Assembly (NCBI GenBank): GCA_013289955.1
Contig: JABCYZ010000034.1
Location: 1-64,000, forward strand
Direction: 5' to 3'
Source of the DNA: Acidobacteriota bacterium
GTDB lineage: Bacteria > Acidobacteriota > Terriglobia > Acidiferrales > UBA7541
Length of the DNA: 64,000 bases
The notes under the pieces are model-generated. The model was not told the DNA's origin. It was given only the letters and a program-made list of their open reading frames with translations, and did no database searches. The position numbers were made by a program, and so were the translations under genes. Below are positions 34,799-43,633 of this stretch, piece after piece; position 1 is the first letter of the stretch; each line of letters starts with the position of its first letter.

Positions 34799-35713
34799 TT
34801 AGCGCGATTCCGCGAGCGTCACGACTTTGTACCCCAATAATCTTTCGGCCTGTTCGATGCCACCTTGCAGGTCGCCGACCGTGTTCATCTTGCCGAGATC
34901 GACTCCGATCGTTACCAAGGTCTGCGCAATCTCCGGCGAAAGGCCCGTGACGATCACCGTCGCGCCAAGCAGCCGTGAAGCCTCCACGGTTTGCACCAGG
35001 TGGTTCGCAACCGTCACGTCCATCGCCGCTACACCGGTGATATCGATCACCACGACTTTCGCACGATTGGTGCGGATTCCTCGCAGGAGCTGTTCCGTCA
35101 ATTGCCGGGCGCGCTGCGGATCGATCACGCCAATGATCGGCAGAATCAGCAATCGTTCGCGCACCTGCAAAACCGGAGTTGAGAGTTCCCGGATTGCTTC
35201 CTGCTGCTGGCGGATGACGCGCTCGCGCTCTTGCACGAAACCTACGGCCACGGTGTTCGCGATGCGATTGGCGGCGGGTTCATAAGCATCCAGGATGCGA
35301 TTCAGTTTTTTGAAATCCGTCTGGTACTTGGCGAACAGGGAGCGGGCCAAGACGTCTCGAAGCAGGAGAACGATGCCGACGACTTCATGGGTCTCGACTC
35401 CTCGCGGAATAATGCGTTCCGACAGGTTGCGCGCATAAGCTTGCAGCGCTTCGAATGCTTCGGTTTCAAGAGCCTCCACGTAGCTGTCGTACACCGAAGT
35501 TGCTTCCGCGAAGATCTCCTCCTTGGTCATCGCGGTAAGCAGGCGCGTCTCGGTGATGCGCACCACCCATTCCTCGCGCAACTGCGTGCGGTTCTGACGG
35601 AGGTGCGCCACGAGTTCACGAAGAAGCTCTGACGGGGCTTCACTCGGCACCAGTTCGACCCTTGAATTGCTCCGTGTCCCAGACTCTTTCGTAATACTCT
35701 CTCGTTTGGACAT
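34799..35713 (-). CDS. rsbR: RsbR-type stressosome sensor (STAS domain)
   Basis: A 304-residue protein with an N-terminal helical, globin-like sensor region (about residues 30-165) and a C-terminal STAS domain (about 178-295) with VVVIDITGVAAMDVTVANHL. AAGGAG lies 9 bases before the ATG at 35713. In Bacillus RsbRA the kinase targets are Thr171 and Thr205; at the aligned positions this protein has Pro199 and Val233, with a Thr one residue later (Thr234). Phospho-control may thus differ from the model. It is the first gene of the six-gene rsbR-S-T-X-kinase-regulator operon and should sense the stress signal in the cytoplasm. Confidence 0.92.
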   Translation of the reverse strand: MSKRESITKESGTRSNSRVELVPSEAPSELLRELVAHLRQNRTQLREEWVVRITETRLLTAMTKEEIFAEATSVYDSYVEALETEAFEALQAYARNLSERIIPRGVETHEVVGIVLLLRDVLARSLFAKYQTDFKKLNRILDAYEPAANRIANTVAVGFVQERERVIRQQQEAIRELSTPVLQVRERLLILPIIGVIDPQRARQLTEQLLRGIRTNRAKVVVIDITGVAAMDVTVANHLVQTVEASRLLGATVIVTGLSPEIAQTLVTIGVDLGKMNTVGDLQGGIEQAERLLGYKVVTLAESR

Positions 35714-36047
35714 GAATCGATTCTCCTTGCCCCGAACGGCATGGACCTTTACCGCCTAACGATCTGGGTCCCTGTAGGTTTCAAACAAATACCATGACAT
35801 ACCCCCTAGCTCAAGCAAGGGAACCTCTGCGATTGGCCTCAGGTAAACACCTTAGTTGAAAGCTAAGTGCTTGCCGGTGAGGATAGACCGGTCTCTTCGC
35901 TCCGGATTCAAATCACCTCCGCCGGAAGTACTAGTGGAATCACCTGCGCCAAAGCTACGGGCCTTACCCGCTTGTCGTCTTTCTGGATCAATGGAATTAT
36001 GCGTTTGTCAGTGAGGAAGTTCTTTGAAGTTGGTCCTAGGAGGGGTG
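35714..36047. other. Divergent promoter region, stressosome operon and diguanylate cyclase
   Basis: This 334-base gap separates the two divergent units and must hold their promoters. On the minus strand TTGAGC and TATTTG with 17 bases between them are a weak sigma-70-like match for the rsbR operon; GGGTAT also occurs there. A small hairpin-like element, CTTAG and CTAAG around 35850-35870, lies in the middle. None of these is strong enough to be called with certainty. Confidence 0.4.
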
Positions 36048-36845
36048 ATGCCCATGCCAGAATTGCACGCCGATAAGAGTTCAGTGGCCAGTCGCTTGAA
36101 GATGGAATTGCCCAAGCAGATTTCCAATCGCAAGGTTCTCACCATGGACCGGAAGAACGGCCCTCTGGAAAACGGCCTAGCGGAAAATCTCTCTTCCGCT
36201 TTGCAAGCTTCGGATTCCGAGTTTGGTCAAATATTGCAGGAAGTGGACGAGATTTCTAAGCTTCTGAAGTCAGACCACCCCGACACACAGACTATGAGGG
36301 TCGCAACTCACCCGGCAGTCTGGGGCGCCGTTAAGCAGGCCCTTCTCGACAGGGAACTGCGCTATCTGGCTCTCACCGACGATCTAACCTGTCTCTTCAA
36401 CCGGCGCGGTTTTTTTGCCGCGGCGACCCAGCAACTCAAGCTGGCCCAGCGCAATGGCCAGAGTCTCTTGCTACTGTTTTGCGACGTCGACAATCTGAAG
36501 AAGATAAATGACTCCTTCGGCCACCACGAAGGGGACCTGGCGCTCATTCGCACAGCGGACGCCCTCGAACAATCCTTCCGTGGTTCCGACACACTTTCTC
36601 GCCTCGGCGGCGATGAGTTTGTCGTACTTGCCTCGGAGACTTCGAATCAAACTCAGGAAATCATTCTCCGCCGTTTAGAGAAGAATCTCAGAAAGTCGGG
36701 TGCAGCGGAACCGCGTTACGCATTGTCCCTCTGCGTCGGAGTGGCGCGGTTTGATCCCAAGCGCGCAATAACGCTTGGCGAGCTCATGGTGCAAGCCGAC
36801 AAAGCCATGTACGAGAAAAAACGGAGGACACAGAAGGCCGTGTGA
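36048..36845 (+). CDS. GGDEF diguanylate cyclase
   Basis: A 265-residue soluble protein with an N-terminal helical region (about 1-105) of unknown function and a C-terminal GGDEF domain. The signature LTDDLTCLFNRRGF opens the domain, and the active site GGDEF is intact at residues 187-191. An inhibitory-site motif RxxD (Arg178, Asp181) lies five residues before it, so product inhibition by cyclic di-GMP is likely. AGGAGG stands just upstream of ATG 36048; ATG 36054 is an equal alternative. It is divergent from the stressosome operon and followed by a PilZ gene. The N-terminal region has no recognised sensor domain. Confidence 0.93.
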   Translation: MPMPELHADKSSVASRLKMELPKQISNRKVLTMDRKNGPLENGLAENLSSALQASDSEFGQILQEVDEISKLLKSDHPDTQTMRVATHPAVWGAVKQALLDRELRYLALTDDLTCLFNRRGFFAAATQQLKLAQRNGQSLLLLFCDVDNLKKINDSFGHHEGDLALIRTADALEQSFRGSDTLSRLGGDEFVVLASETSNQTQEIILRRLEKNLRKSGAAEPRYALSLCVGVARFDPKRAITLGELMVQADKAMYEKKRRTQKAV

Positions 36846-36915
36846 GGACAATCTGTGAACAATTCTGACCGTATCATGCCACCGGCAATGGCGGTCTTGG
36901 AGGAATCCCGGTCAA

Positions 36916-37209
36916 ATGCGCTTGGAAGGAAGAAATGAAAGGCGCGTCACCATGGCAATCCCAGTATGCCTGGTAATCGCGGAAAAGCTGCTCTTTGCCG
37001 ATCAGGCGATGACGGTGAACGTGAGTTCCCGCGGAGCACGCATCCTAACGAGAAGGCGGTGGCAGCTCGAAGAGCAGCCCCGACTCGCTTCGAGCTCAGG
37101 AGAGCTTCGAACGCAAGCGAAAGTAGTTTACTGTGAACCCGCAACCGACGGACTTTTCTGCGTAGGATTGCAATTCCCCTCGGCCGTCATGGACTGGAAA
37201 CCGACATGA
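36916..37209 (+). CDS. PilZ-domain protein, probable cyclic di-GMP receptor
   Basis: A 97-residue single-domain protein. Both cyclic di-GMP binding elements of PilZ are visible: Arg6-x-x-x-Arg10 in RNERR and Asn35-x-Ser37-x-x-Gly40 in NVSSRG, followed by a small beta-barrel pattern. It starts 70 bases after the GGDEF gene on the same strand, so the pair may be a private enzyme-receptor unit. No output domain is attached, so it must act by binding a partner. Confidence 0.8.
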   Translation: MRLEGRNERRVTMAIPVCLVIAEKLLFADQAMTVNVSSRGARILTRRRWQLEEQPRLASSSGELRTQAKVVYCEPATDGLFCVGLQFPSAVMDWKPT

Positions 37210-37569
37210 AATTCCAGGCGTATTGTACCGAGGCCTTAAATTCCTAGCGCTGATCCGGCGAAAGGGACAGTCCGGCATCCCCGAGTTGTGCGAGCAGGCC
37301 CGTGTGCCCGAGTACTCCATTCCTGTACGATACGAATACAATTACAATGAGGAACTTCGCTCATCTCTGTGGTAAGCGGTTCCCTGTAGGGACTTCCCCG
37401 TATAGCAATTTTCTGCTGTAGGTGTCGAATTTCCACGCCGTCGCCCGTCAAAGGTTTTTCCCTTTCTTTCATAACGTGCTGAACAGCCACAACTTCCGTT
37501 TTTCTGAAGGCGCTTGGCACGGCCATTGCATCTCTCCGCGTGGGTGACACATTCACCCGGGAGAGCTGT
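37210..37569. other. Non-coding gap before the repeat protein
   Basis: No gene is supported; an open frame on the minus strand (37236-37556) has no recognisable content. It probably holds the promoter of the repeat-protein gene, but no clear boxes were found. Confidence 0.35.
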
Positions 37570-38712
37570 ATGAAAAAAAGACCATACCGTAACGCCGGGC
37601 TAGCGCTCCTGGCACTGACCGCCTGCTTCTACCCGTGCAAGCCCGCGGCCGGACAGTCGACTCCGCCCCAGGATACGAGGCCGGTTCAAGATCGCGACGC
37701 CAACCGCGAAGAACTGGCAAATTTCGATCGGTTTTTGGACAGCCACCGCGAAATCGCCGAACAGGTTAGGAAGAACCCCTCGCTTGTCGATGATCGCGAA
37801 TTCGTGACCAACCACCCGGCGCTTGAAACCTATCTGCGGGACCATCCCGCAGTTCGTGAGCAATTGCGGCAAAACCCGAATGCCTTCATGCAGGAGGAAA
37901 ATCGCCTCGACCGCCGTGAAGACGGTCGCGACCGCGACGCCAACCGCGCGGAACTGGCAAATTTCGATCGCTTCCTCGACAACCATCGGGAAATTTCCGA
38001 GCAGATCCGGAAAGATCCCTCTCTCGTGGATAATCGGGAGTTTGTAAAGAATCATCCGGATCTGGAAACTTATCTTCAGGACCATCCCGCAGTTCGTGAG
38101 CAATTGCGGCAAAACCCGAATGCCTTCATGCAGGAGGAAAATCGCCTCGACCGCCGTGAAGACGATCACGGCCGCGACGCCAACCGCGCGGAACTGGCAA
38201 ATTTCGATCGCTTCCTCGACAGCCATCGGGAAATTTCCGAGCAGATCCGGAAAGATCCCTCTCTCGTGGATAATCGGGAGTTTGTAAAGAACCATCCGTC
38301 TCTGGAATCTTATCTACAGGACCATCCAGGGGTTCGCGAGGCAATCAAGCAGGATCCGAACCGCTTTATGCAGGAGGAAGCCCGCTACGATCGCCGCGAA
38401 GATGGTATGGACCGCGATCGTGACGGCCGCCGCACGGACTTCAATCGCGACACCGCTCACCGGCAGTTTGGAGAGTTCCTCGGTGGCCACGCTGACATCG
38501 CGGAACAGCTCTCCAGAAACCCTTCTTTGGTTAAGGACCAGAACTTCATGGACGGCCATCCCGAACTCAAGGCATACCTGAATTCGAATCCCGACGTTCG
38601 CGGAAACTTGATGTCCGACCCGGACGGCTTCGTCAAAGCATCCCAGCAATTCAGCACAACCAATGGCCAATCCGTGAAGCCTCCGGCGGCCAAGCCCAAA
38701 CCGAATCAGTGA
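37570..38712 (+). CDS. Secreted protein with 80-residue tandem repeats
   Basis: A 380-residue protein. ATG 37570 is preferred (GGGAGAG upstream); it opens a signal peptide, MKKRPYRNAGLALLALTACF, with two Cys near its end. The mature part has three near-identical 80-residue repeats and a fourth diverged one. Each repeat contains ELANFDRFLDSHREI, an EQIRKDPSLVDN segment, an HP-x-LE-x-YL segment, and a charged tail rich in Asp and Arg (RLDRREDG). It is helical, very charged and has no membrane segment after the signal. Function is unknown; such repeats may bind surfaces or partners. A strong hairpin follows the stop. Confidence 0.8.
   Translation: MKKRPYRNAGLALLALTACFYPCKPAAGQSTPPQDTRPVQDRDANREELANFDRFLDSHREIAEQVRKNPSLVDDREFVTNHPALETYLRDHPAVREQLRQNPNAFMQEENRLDRREDGRDRDANRAELANFDRFLDNHREISEQIRKDPSLVDNREFVKNHPDLETYLQDHPAVREQLRQNPNAFMQEENRLDRREDDHGRDANRAELANFDRFLDSHREISEQIRKDPSLVDNREFVKNHPSLESYLQDHPGVREAIKQDPNRFMQEEARYDRREDGMDRDRDGRRTDFNRDTAHRQFGEFLGGHADIAEQLSRNPSLVKDQNFMDGHPELKAYLNSNPDVRGNLMSDPDGFVKASQQFSTTNGQSVKPPAAKPKPNQ
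37690..38409 (+). repeat. Three tandem 240-base repeats within a gene
   Basis: The unit of exactly 240 bases starts at 37690, 37930 and 38170, keeping the reading frame. From about 37850 to 38310 the neighbouring copies are nearly identical at the DNA level, showing recent duplication or homogenisation. A diverged fourth unit follows to about 38660. Confidence 0.9.
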
Positions 38713-38731
38713 CACGCAAGAGCACTCCAGG

Positions 38732-38758
38732 TTGGAAGGCCGCGAACCGGCCTTCCAA
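38732..38758 (+). terminator. Strong hairpin after the repeat-protein gene
   Basis: TTGGAAGGCCG (38732-38742) and CGGCCTTCCAA (38748-38758) form an 11-base perfect stem with a 5-base loop, 19 bases after the stop codon. No good T run follows, so termination may be weak or the hairpin may instead protect the mRNA end. Confidence 0.6.
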
Positions 38759-38859
38759 TCCTTCGAGTGTCGGCGTTCTTGGGAGCGGCCAGTCGTTCGG
38801 TTCCGGCCAGGAATTCGGTTGCAAGTTCAGTTAGGCCCAGATACTTGCCAGGAGGTTTT

Positions 38860-39318
38860 ATGAGATTCAAAAGTCTTTTCGTTTTCGCTGCCGTCATGGC
38901 CATTGCGGTTCCCAGCAGGGCTGACAAGGATAAAAAGAAAAAAGAGCCCGATCGGGCCATGCTCGAAAAAATGGACGCCGTCCCATGCGGTGCCAAGCAG
39001 AAAGGCGTGACCGGCTTGGGTAGCATCTGGGCGTCCGTTGGTATTACGCATATGAACTCCGATGAGAAGCTCTGTCCGCGCTATTTGCTGCGTACAGACG
39101 AGATGGAGTACGAAATCCAGCCCAAAGATAAGAAGCATGCGGCGGTTTTGCCGGTTGGGCAGGAAGTTGTGTTTAAAATCAAGAACGACCACATGACTGT
39201 CAGGTGCCCGGACGGGGATAAGAAATCGCGGGACTATGAAGTGGTGGCAATGAAGCCGACAAACCCGGAACCGGATAGCGGCGCGCAGAGCTCGTCCGCC
39301 AAGATCGACAGACCTTAG
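38860..39318 (+). CDS. Small secreted hypothetical protein
   Basis: A 152-residue protein with AGGAGG ideally placed before the ATG at 38860 and a clean signal peptide (MRFKSLFVFAAVMAIAVPSRA). The mature part is Lys-rich at the start (DKDKKKKEPDR), then holds VPCGAKQKG and three Cys in all (one in CPRYLL, one in VRCPDG), so a disulfide is possible. Strand-rich pattern, no catalytic motif, and a disordered C-terminal tail. I recall related proteins in Acidobacteriota only as hypothetical. Function unknown. Confidence 0.75.
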   Translation: MRFKSLFVFAAVMAIAVPSRADKDKKKKEPDRAMLEKMDAVPCGAKQKGVTGLGSIWASVGITHMNSDEKLCPRYLLRTDEMEYEIQPKDKKHAAVLPVGQEVVFKIKNDHMTVRCPDGDKKSRDYEVVAMKPTNPEPDSGAQSSSAKIDRP

Positions 39319-39766
39319 CGACGCGCACCTGGCCACGCAGCCTGTCTCTCCCTCGCATGGAACACTTAGCAAAAGCGGGGGCGGGGAAGGCCCGATTAAA
39401 GCGCATCCTGCGGTTCGATCTTCGGCACCGGGGTTAGTGCCGGCGGGCAGTGATTTGGCCGTTGGGCCCACCATTGTGCCTGGTAATTCGTACTCGGAAA
39501 CTTGAAAATCCGCTCGAACGATAACCGCTTTTATCGGGACGTGTCAGTTCTCGCTGCCTGTACACTCGGGACACGAAAAAAGGGCGGGAGGAAAAAATTT
39601 GCCCCTATGGGTACTGGTCCTCCATTGAGCGCCGCCGATCGGGCGAAAGGCATCCTATGTCCTTTGTTATCAATGCAGACCGCCTAGGTCTATGTCGCGC
39701 GGTTTGGCGCTGAGAGTGCTTTTGTAATACGCGAAAGCACGCAAACAAGGGTCGCCGGGAGTCGGG
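39319..39766. other. Non-coding gap
   Basis: No gene supported. A small hairpin, CGGCAC and GTGCCG at 39423-39442, lies in it, and it presumably contains the promoter of the glycosyltransferase gene. Confidence 0.35.
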
Positions 39767-41059
39767 ATGAGCCGAAGTAGTGCCTTAGTGACTGACGATG
39801 CGTTTTGGTCAAAAGCGGCAGGGGAACGGCAAATGGAGCCGGATTCCGGCCAAACCATCCGCGTGCTCGATTTTATGGAGGCGACATGGGTGGGGGGGCC
39901 AGCCAAGAATCTGATTGAATTTGCCCGGCGAACCGACCAAACGGACACGTCCTGTCCCCGCGTGTCGGTTCAGGTCGCAACTTTTGAGAGAGGCGCGTCA
40001 GAAACCAATGAATTTGTTTGTTCCTGCCGCAATGCAGGAATACCGGTGCACGTGATTCGAGAGAGATTCGCGTTCGATCCTGCAGTCGTTCGCGCCGTAT
40101 CCCGGCTGATAGAAACGTACGATCCCGACATTGTGCAGACCCACAGTGTGAAGTCGCATTTTCTCTTGCGCCTCAGTGGTGCATATCGACGTTATCCATG
40201 GATAGCATTTCATCATGGATACACCCTGGAAAACTTGAAGATGCGTTTGTATAACCAGCTCGACAGGTGGTCGCTGCCTGCTGCGAGGAGGGTAGTCACG
40301 GTATGTCAGCCGTTCGCCGCCGACCTGCGACGAGTTGGTATTCCAGGCGAGCGAATTAGCACGCAACACAATGCTGTTCGCCCGTTTCATCCGGCGCAAC
40401 AAGAACAAATAGCCACCCTACGGGCGGCTCTTGGCGTTCCGGATCACGCACAAATTCTGCTTAGCGTTGGGCGTCTCTCGCGCGAAAAAGGGCAAGCGGA
40501 CCTCATCCAGGCCGCCGGACTGCTGAGAGATCAGCAGCCCGAACGCGTATTCCGATTGATCCTTGTCGGCGACGGTCCAGATCGCAGCAGGCTGGAGGCG
40601 ATGGCACGCCGTTGCGGTGTATACGACTGGATCCATTTCGCAGGGCACCGGGCAGACGTCGCTCCGTATTACGGTTTAGCCGACGTCGTGGTCTTGCCTT
40701 CTTGGACCGAGGGATCGCCAAACGTCCTGCTGGAAGCCATGGCCGCCGGACTCCCAATTGTGGCTACGGCCGTTGGAGGCGTCGCTGAAATTGTGTCCTC
40801 TTCGAGGGCGGCCCTACTGGTCGGAAGAAAGCAACCCGCATCCCTGGCGCGTGGCATCGCGGAAGTGTTGTGCGACGAAAATCTCAGATGCGAGCTGCGC
40901 GTCGCCGCTTACAGAACGGCATCAGCATATTCTCCCGAGCGCCGTTACGGTTCGCTGCTCAAGGTCTATCGCAGCTGCATGACAGAACCAAAGACTTCGC
41001 CGAAACCGCCGCTTTCGGCGCGTCACGAGTGGGTCCGAGCGCAGCAAAATTCGGGTTAG
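39767..41059 (+). CDS. GT4-family glycosyltransferase
   Basis: A 430-residue GT-B fold enzyme. The N-terminal domain begins at VLDFMEATWVGGPAKNLIEF, the typical acceptor-side loop. The C-terminal donor-binding domain has LLSVGRLSREKGQADLI, LVGDGPDRSRLE, GHRADVAPYYGLADVVVLPS and the E-x7-E region TEGSPNVLLEAMAAGLPIVA. It should transfer a sugar from an activated nucleotide sugar to a cell-surface glycan or lipid; acceptor unknown. No other glycan genes are near, which is unusual for this family. The start at 39767 is supported by GGGAG upstream; ATG 39833 is an alternative. Confidence 0.92.
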   Translation: MSRSSALVTDDAFWSKAAGERQMEPDSGQTIRVLDFMEATWVGGPAKNLIEFARRTDQTDTSCPRVSVQVATFERGASETNEFVCSCRNAGIPVHVIRERFAFDPAVVRAVSRLIETYDPDIVQTHSVKSHFLLRLSGAYRRYPWIAFHHGYTLENLKMRLYNQLDRWSLPAARRVVTVCQPFAADLRRVGIPGERISTQHNAVRPFHPAQQEQIATLRAALGVPDHAQILLSVGRLSREKGQADLIQAAGLLRDQQPERVFRLILVGDGPDRSRLEAMARRCGVYDWIHFAGHRADVAPYYGLADVVVLPSWTEGSPNVLLEAMAAGLPIVATAVGGVAEIVSSSRAALLVGRKQPASLARGIAEVLCDENLRCELRVAAYRTASAYSPERRYGSLLKVYRSCMTEPKTSPKPPLSARHEWVRAQQNSG

Positions 41060-41309
41060 AGTTCTGCGCAAGAGAAATAAAGACCCCGTGCTCACTTCTG
41101 AGCGGTTTCTCGAAGACTGAACCACCATCTGACGTGCAACGATGAGTCGCTCTGACTCCCGCTTAGTCGGGAAAGCCGACAAGTCCCCGGTCCGCTTTTT
41201 CCCCCGGATTCCATTTCGACGATTACCTCGGTTTATTGGTTGTGGCCCGAAGCTCGTGGTTGTTGCGGGCAGGCAGGTGAGTTAAGTTGGAGCTACGTTT
41301 GAGGCTCCT

Positions 41310-42518
41310 TTGTCCACTCGGCTCGGTTCCTGGAAACTGGCAGTCAAACCGCTTCTCCTTGAGGTAGTTCGGGCGGAGCAGCGGATCGTTTTCGGAGGCG
41401 TAATGATCTCCGCGCTGTTCGCGGTGGTCATACCGGACACGCCTCTTCTTTTCATGGGTGTTTGTATTCTGGTAGTTGGGAACGCCTTGTACGCGTTGCT
41501 GCTTTTCGGCGGCCGGATTTATAACCACCGACCGTTCCCGTGGAATTGGATCCTCTATATACCCCTGCTGGCGTTTGGCGCATTTTTGAGCGCGTTCGCG
41601 ACGGTGGCACTGCTTCGCTGGATGCACCCGTCCGTGGGACCCTACTGGCAAGTATTTCGCGCGAGTTGGAAGAACGTCGTGTCGGCGTGCATGGTGGGCG
41701 GTATTGCCGGATACGCGGTTTTAAAGATTCAGGCGAGATTGCAGGTCAAGAACAAACTTTTGGAGCAAGCCGTAGAGCGCGGAACGCTGCAACTGCAGCT
41801 GCAGGAACAGGAGTTGAAGCAAGCGCTGGAGATCCAGAAGAACTTGCTGCCGAAGGAATTGCCGCAACTTCCGGGGATCGAGTTGGCGGGCGCCTGGCAG
41901 CCGGCGAGGACCGTGGGAGGGGACTATTTTGATGTGCTGCGCCTGGATGACAATCGCATTGGGATCTGTGTGGGCGACGTTTCGGGAAAAGGGCTGACCG
42001 CTTCTCTGCTGATGGCGAATCTGCAAGCGGCTTTCCGGGCCTATGCCATGCCGGACGCCTCGCCCGCAATGGTATGCGGAAAGCTGAATGCGTTCGTTTG
42101 CGGGAATGTGGCGCCCGGAAAATTCATCACGTTTTTTTATGGGATTCTGGACGGACAGAAGAAAACTTTTACGTACGAAAACGCGGGGCACTGTCCCGGG
42201 GTACTGGTGCACGCTGGAGGGCAAACGGAGCTGCTGTCAGGGCAAGGTGGAGTTCTTGGGGTGCAGCCGGAGTGGACGTATCAGGATTTCACGACTCGAC
42301 TGGCTTCGGGCGACCGGTTGTTGCTTTACACAGATGGAGTGAGCGAGGCGGCGAACAAAGAAGCGGAGGAATTCGGGTGCCAGCGAATCGCCGCAGCGGC
42401 TGCGTCGGCGCGGGCCTCAGCGGCGGATTGCCAGCGGCGGGTGATGGAAGACGTGATGAAATTCTGCGGCGGTGAGTTCGGCGACGATGTGACGTTGATT
42501 GCCGCGGCGGTTCACTGA
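41310..42518 (+). CDS. Membrane SpoIIE/PP2C-type phosphatase
   Basis: A 402-residue protein starting at TTG 41310 (GAGG nearby); an internal ATG at 41403 would lose the first helix region. Four membrane helices lie in residues about 25-140, then a coiled-coil helix (RGTLQLQLQEQELKQALEIQ) leads to a PP2C domain of SpoIIE type at about 190-400. Metal-site features are GGDYFDVLRL, VGDVSGKG, LYTDGVSEA and GDDVTL. Such enzymes usually dephosphorylate anti-sigma antagonist proteins. No anti-sigma factor lies close; the stressosome genes 6 kb away could be functionally related, but this is speculative. Confidence 0.9.
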   Translation: MSTRLGSWKLAVKPLLLEVVRAEQRIVFGGVMISALFAVVIPDTPLLFMGVCILVVGNALYALLLFGGRIYNHRPFPWNWILYIPLLAFGAFLSAFATVALLRWMHPSVGPYWQVFRASWKNVVSACMVGGIAGYAVLKIQARLQVKNKLLEQAVERGTLQLQLQEQELKQALEIQKNLLPKELPQLPGIELAGAWQPARTVGGDYFDVLRLDDNRIGICVGDVSGKGLTASLLMANLQAAFRAYAMPDASPAMVCGKLNAFVCGNVAPGKFITFFYGILDGQKKTFTYENAGHCPGVLVHAGGQTELLSGQGGVLGVQPEWTYQDFTTRLASGDRLLLYTDGVSEAANKEAEEFGCQRIAAAAASARASAADCQRRVMEDVMKFCGGEFGDDVTLIAAAVH

Positions 42519-42753
42519 CTTGAATGAGTCCGCAATCGTTCCAGCTCCGGCTTGTCGCGCGGGCCCGAATGGCCGTCGCAACACTTGCTCGAGGTTTACT
42601 GGCAGGAGTCGGGGTTTTTTCAACCGTCTCGCCTTGGCCGCTGGTATCAGCGTGATCGTCTCAAAGTCTGACGGACTATCCCCTCCTCAGGGTTTTAGAA
42701 TCTTCGCCGAATTGAGCACTCCCCTCGTAAACCTGTCACCCGTTTTCTTGCGG

Positions 42754-42777
42754 GCTGGCGGACGCCTCTCTGCCAGC
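42754..42777. terminator. Possible hairpin between convergent genes
   Basis: GCTGGC and GCCAGC pair around a 12-base loop between the convergent phosphatase and receiver genes. No T run follows on either strand, so this is weak. Confidence 0.25.
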
Positions 42778-42785
42778 TAGGAATT

Positions 42786-43211
42786 TCATGCTAACCCGCG
42801 ACTCTGACATAACCCGACGATAGTCGGAATAAGGGTATTAGCGAGGTTCGTTTTATCCAGCAGCCTCACCGCCCCAAAGCGGTCAGCTAATTTTGCCGTT
42901 TCTTCATCGTTGAAAAAGGAGATTGCTAGTATCTGTGACCTGCGGTTCAAATGCGATCTGACTTCTTGCGGAGGGTGGCTCCTCTCATCGGGCATGTGCA
43001 AATCGAGCACGACAACCTCTGGGTGTAAATCGCACACCAACTGGATTGTTTGCGCATAACTAGCAGCCTCGCCGACGATCTCAATTTCGGTGCGGGCAGA
43101 CAACAGCTGGCGAATCCCCCGGCGGACGATGTCCGAATCATCAGACACGAGTATCTTGACCGGAGAATTCTTGTTCATGGCTGCATCTTGACCCAAAGAG
43201 GCTTCAGGCAT
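42786..43211 (-). CDS. Stand-alone response-regulator receiver protein
   Basis: A 141-residue protein made of one receiver domain with Asp24-Asp25, phospho-acceptor Asp70 in VVVLDLHMPD, and the conserved Lys in LLDKTNL. No DNA-binding domain follows. ATG 43178 (MNKNSPVKI) is an alternative start. The sequence resembles the receiver half of NarL-type regulators, so it may be a truncated relative or a phosphate sink. No kinase gene is next to it. Confidence 0.88.
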   Translation of the reverse strand: MPEASLGQDAAMNKNSPVKILVSDDSDIVRRGIRQLLSARTEIEIVGEAASYAQTIQLVCDLHPEVVVLDLHMPDERSHPPQEVRSHLNRRSQILAISFFNDEETAKLADRFGAVRLLDKTNLANTLIPTIVGLCQSRGLA

Positions 43212-43633
43212 TCTGCACCTCGAATCTTAAAATGCCGGGCTATCGGATATCTGGCACGATTCCCGCCAAAAATAAAAACCTAACTCATTTATTCTGAGAA
43301 ACTTGCGATAGACCACGGCCCAAAATGATTGCGGGATACGCAGAAAGTACAGTTCTCGCAGTACCCCGGGTAATTTTGACATTGTCTAGGCTCTACCGGT
43401 CAATCAGGGAATCCCCCTACGAACGTAAATCGTAAGTCAGCACATCGATTAGAGGCCGGTTTGAGGGGTGACTCCTCCCGGCCCCGGACCATCCCCCACC
43501 AGTCTCGCCCCGTGGGTGTGGTCATGAGAAAAAGGGCAGTCCGCCGTGAGTTTGATATACCCCTGTTTCTGCAGTTTTCGAGCCAGAATCTTTATATATA
43601 CGGACAGAGGATGGTCGCCGAGGCGCTCCCGGA
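43212..43633. other. Non-coding gap
   Basis: No coding potential, RNA gene or repeat recognised. The stretch lies between the promoter side of the receiver gene and the end of the ADOP gene. Confidence 0.4.

Noticed and set aside
35714..35860. GGGTAT with a GTT-like element 14 bases upstream, resembling a SigB promoter for the rsbR operon
   Set aside because: Only GTT of the -35 region matches, no SigB system is present here, and a weak sigma-70-like pair overlaps it.
37690..38409. Tandem repeats considered as a CRISPR array
   Set aside because: The units are 240 bases, coding in frame, without spacers.
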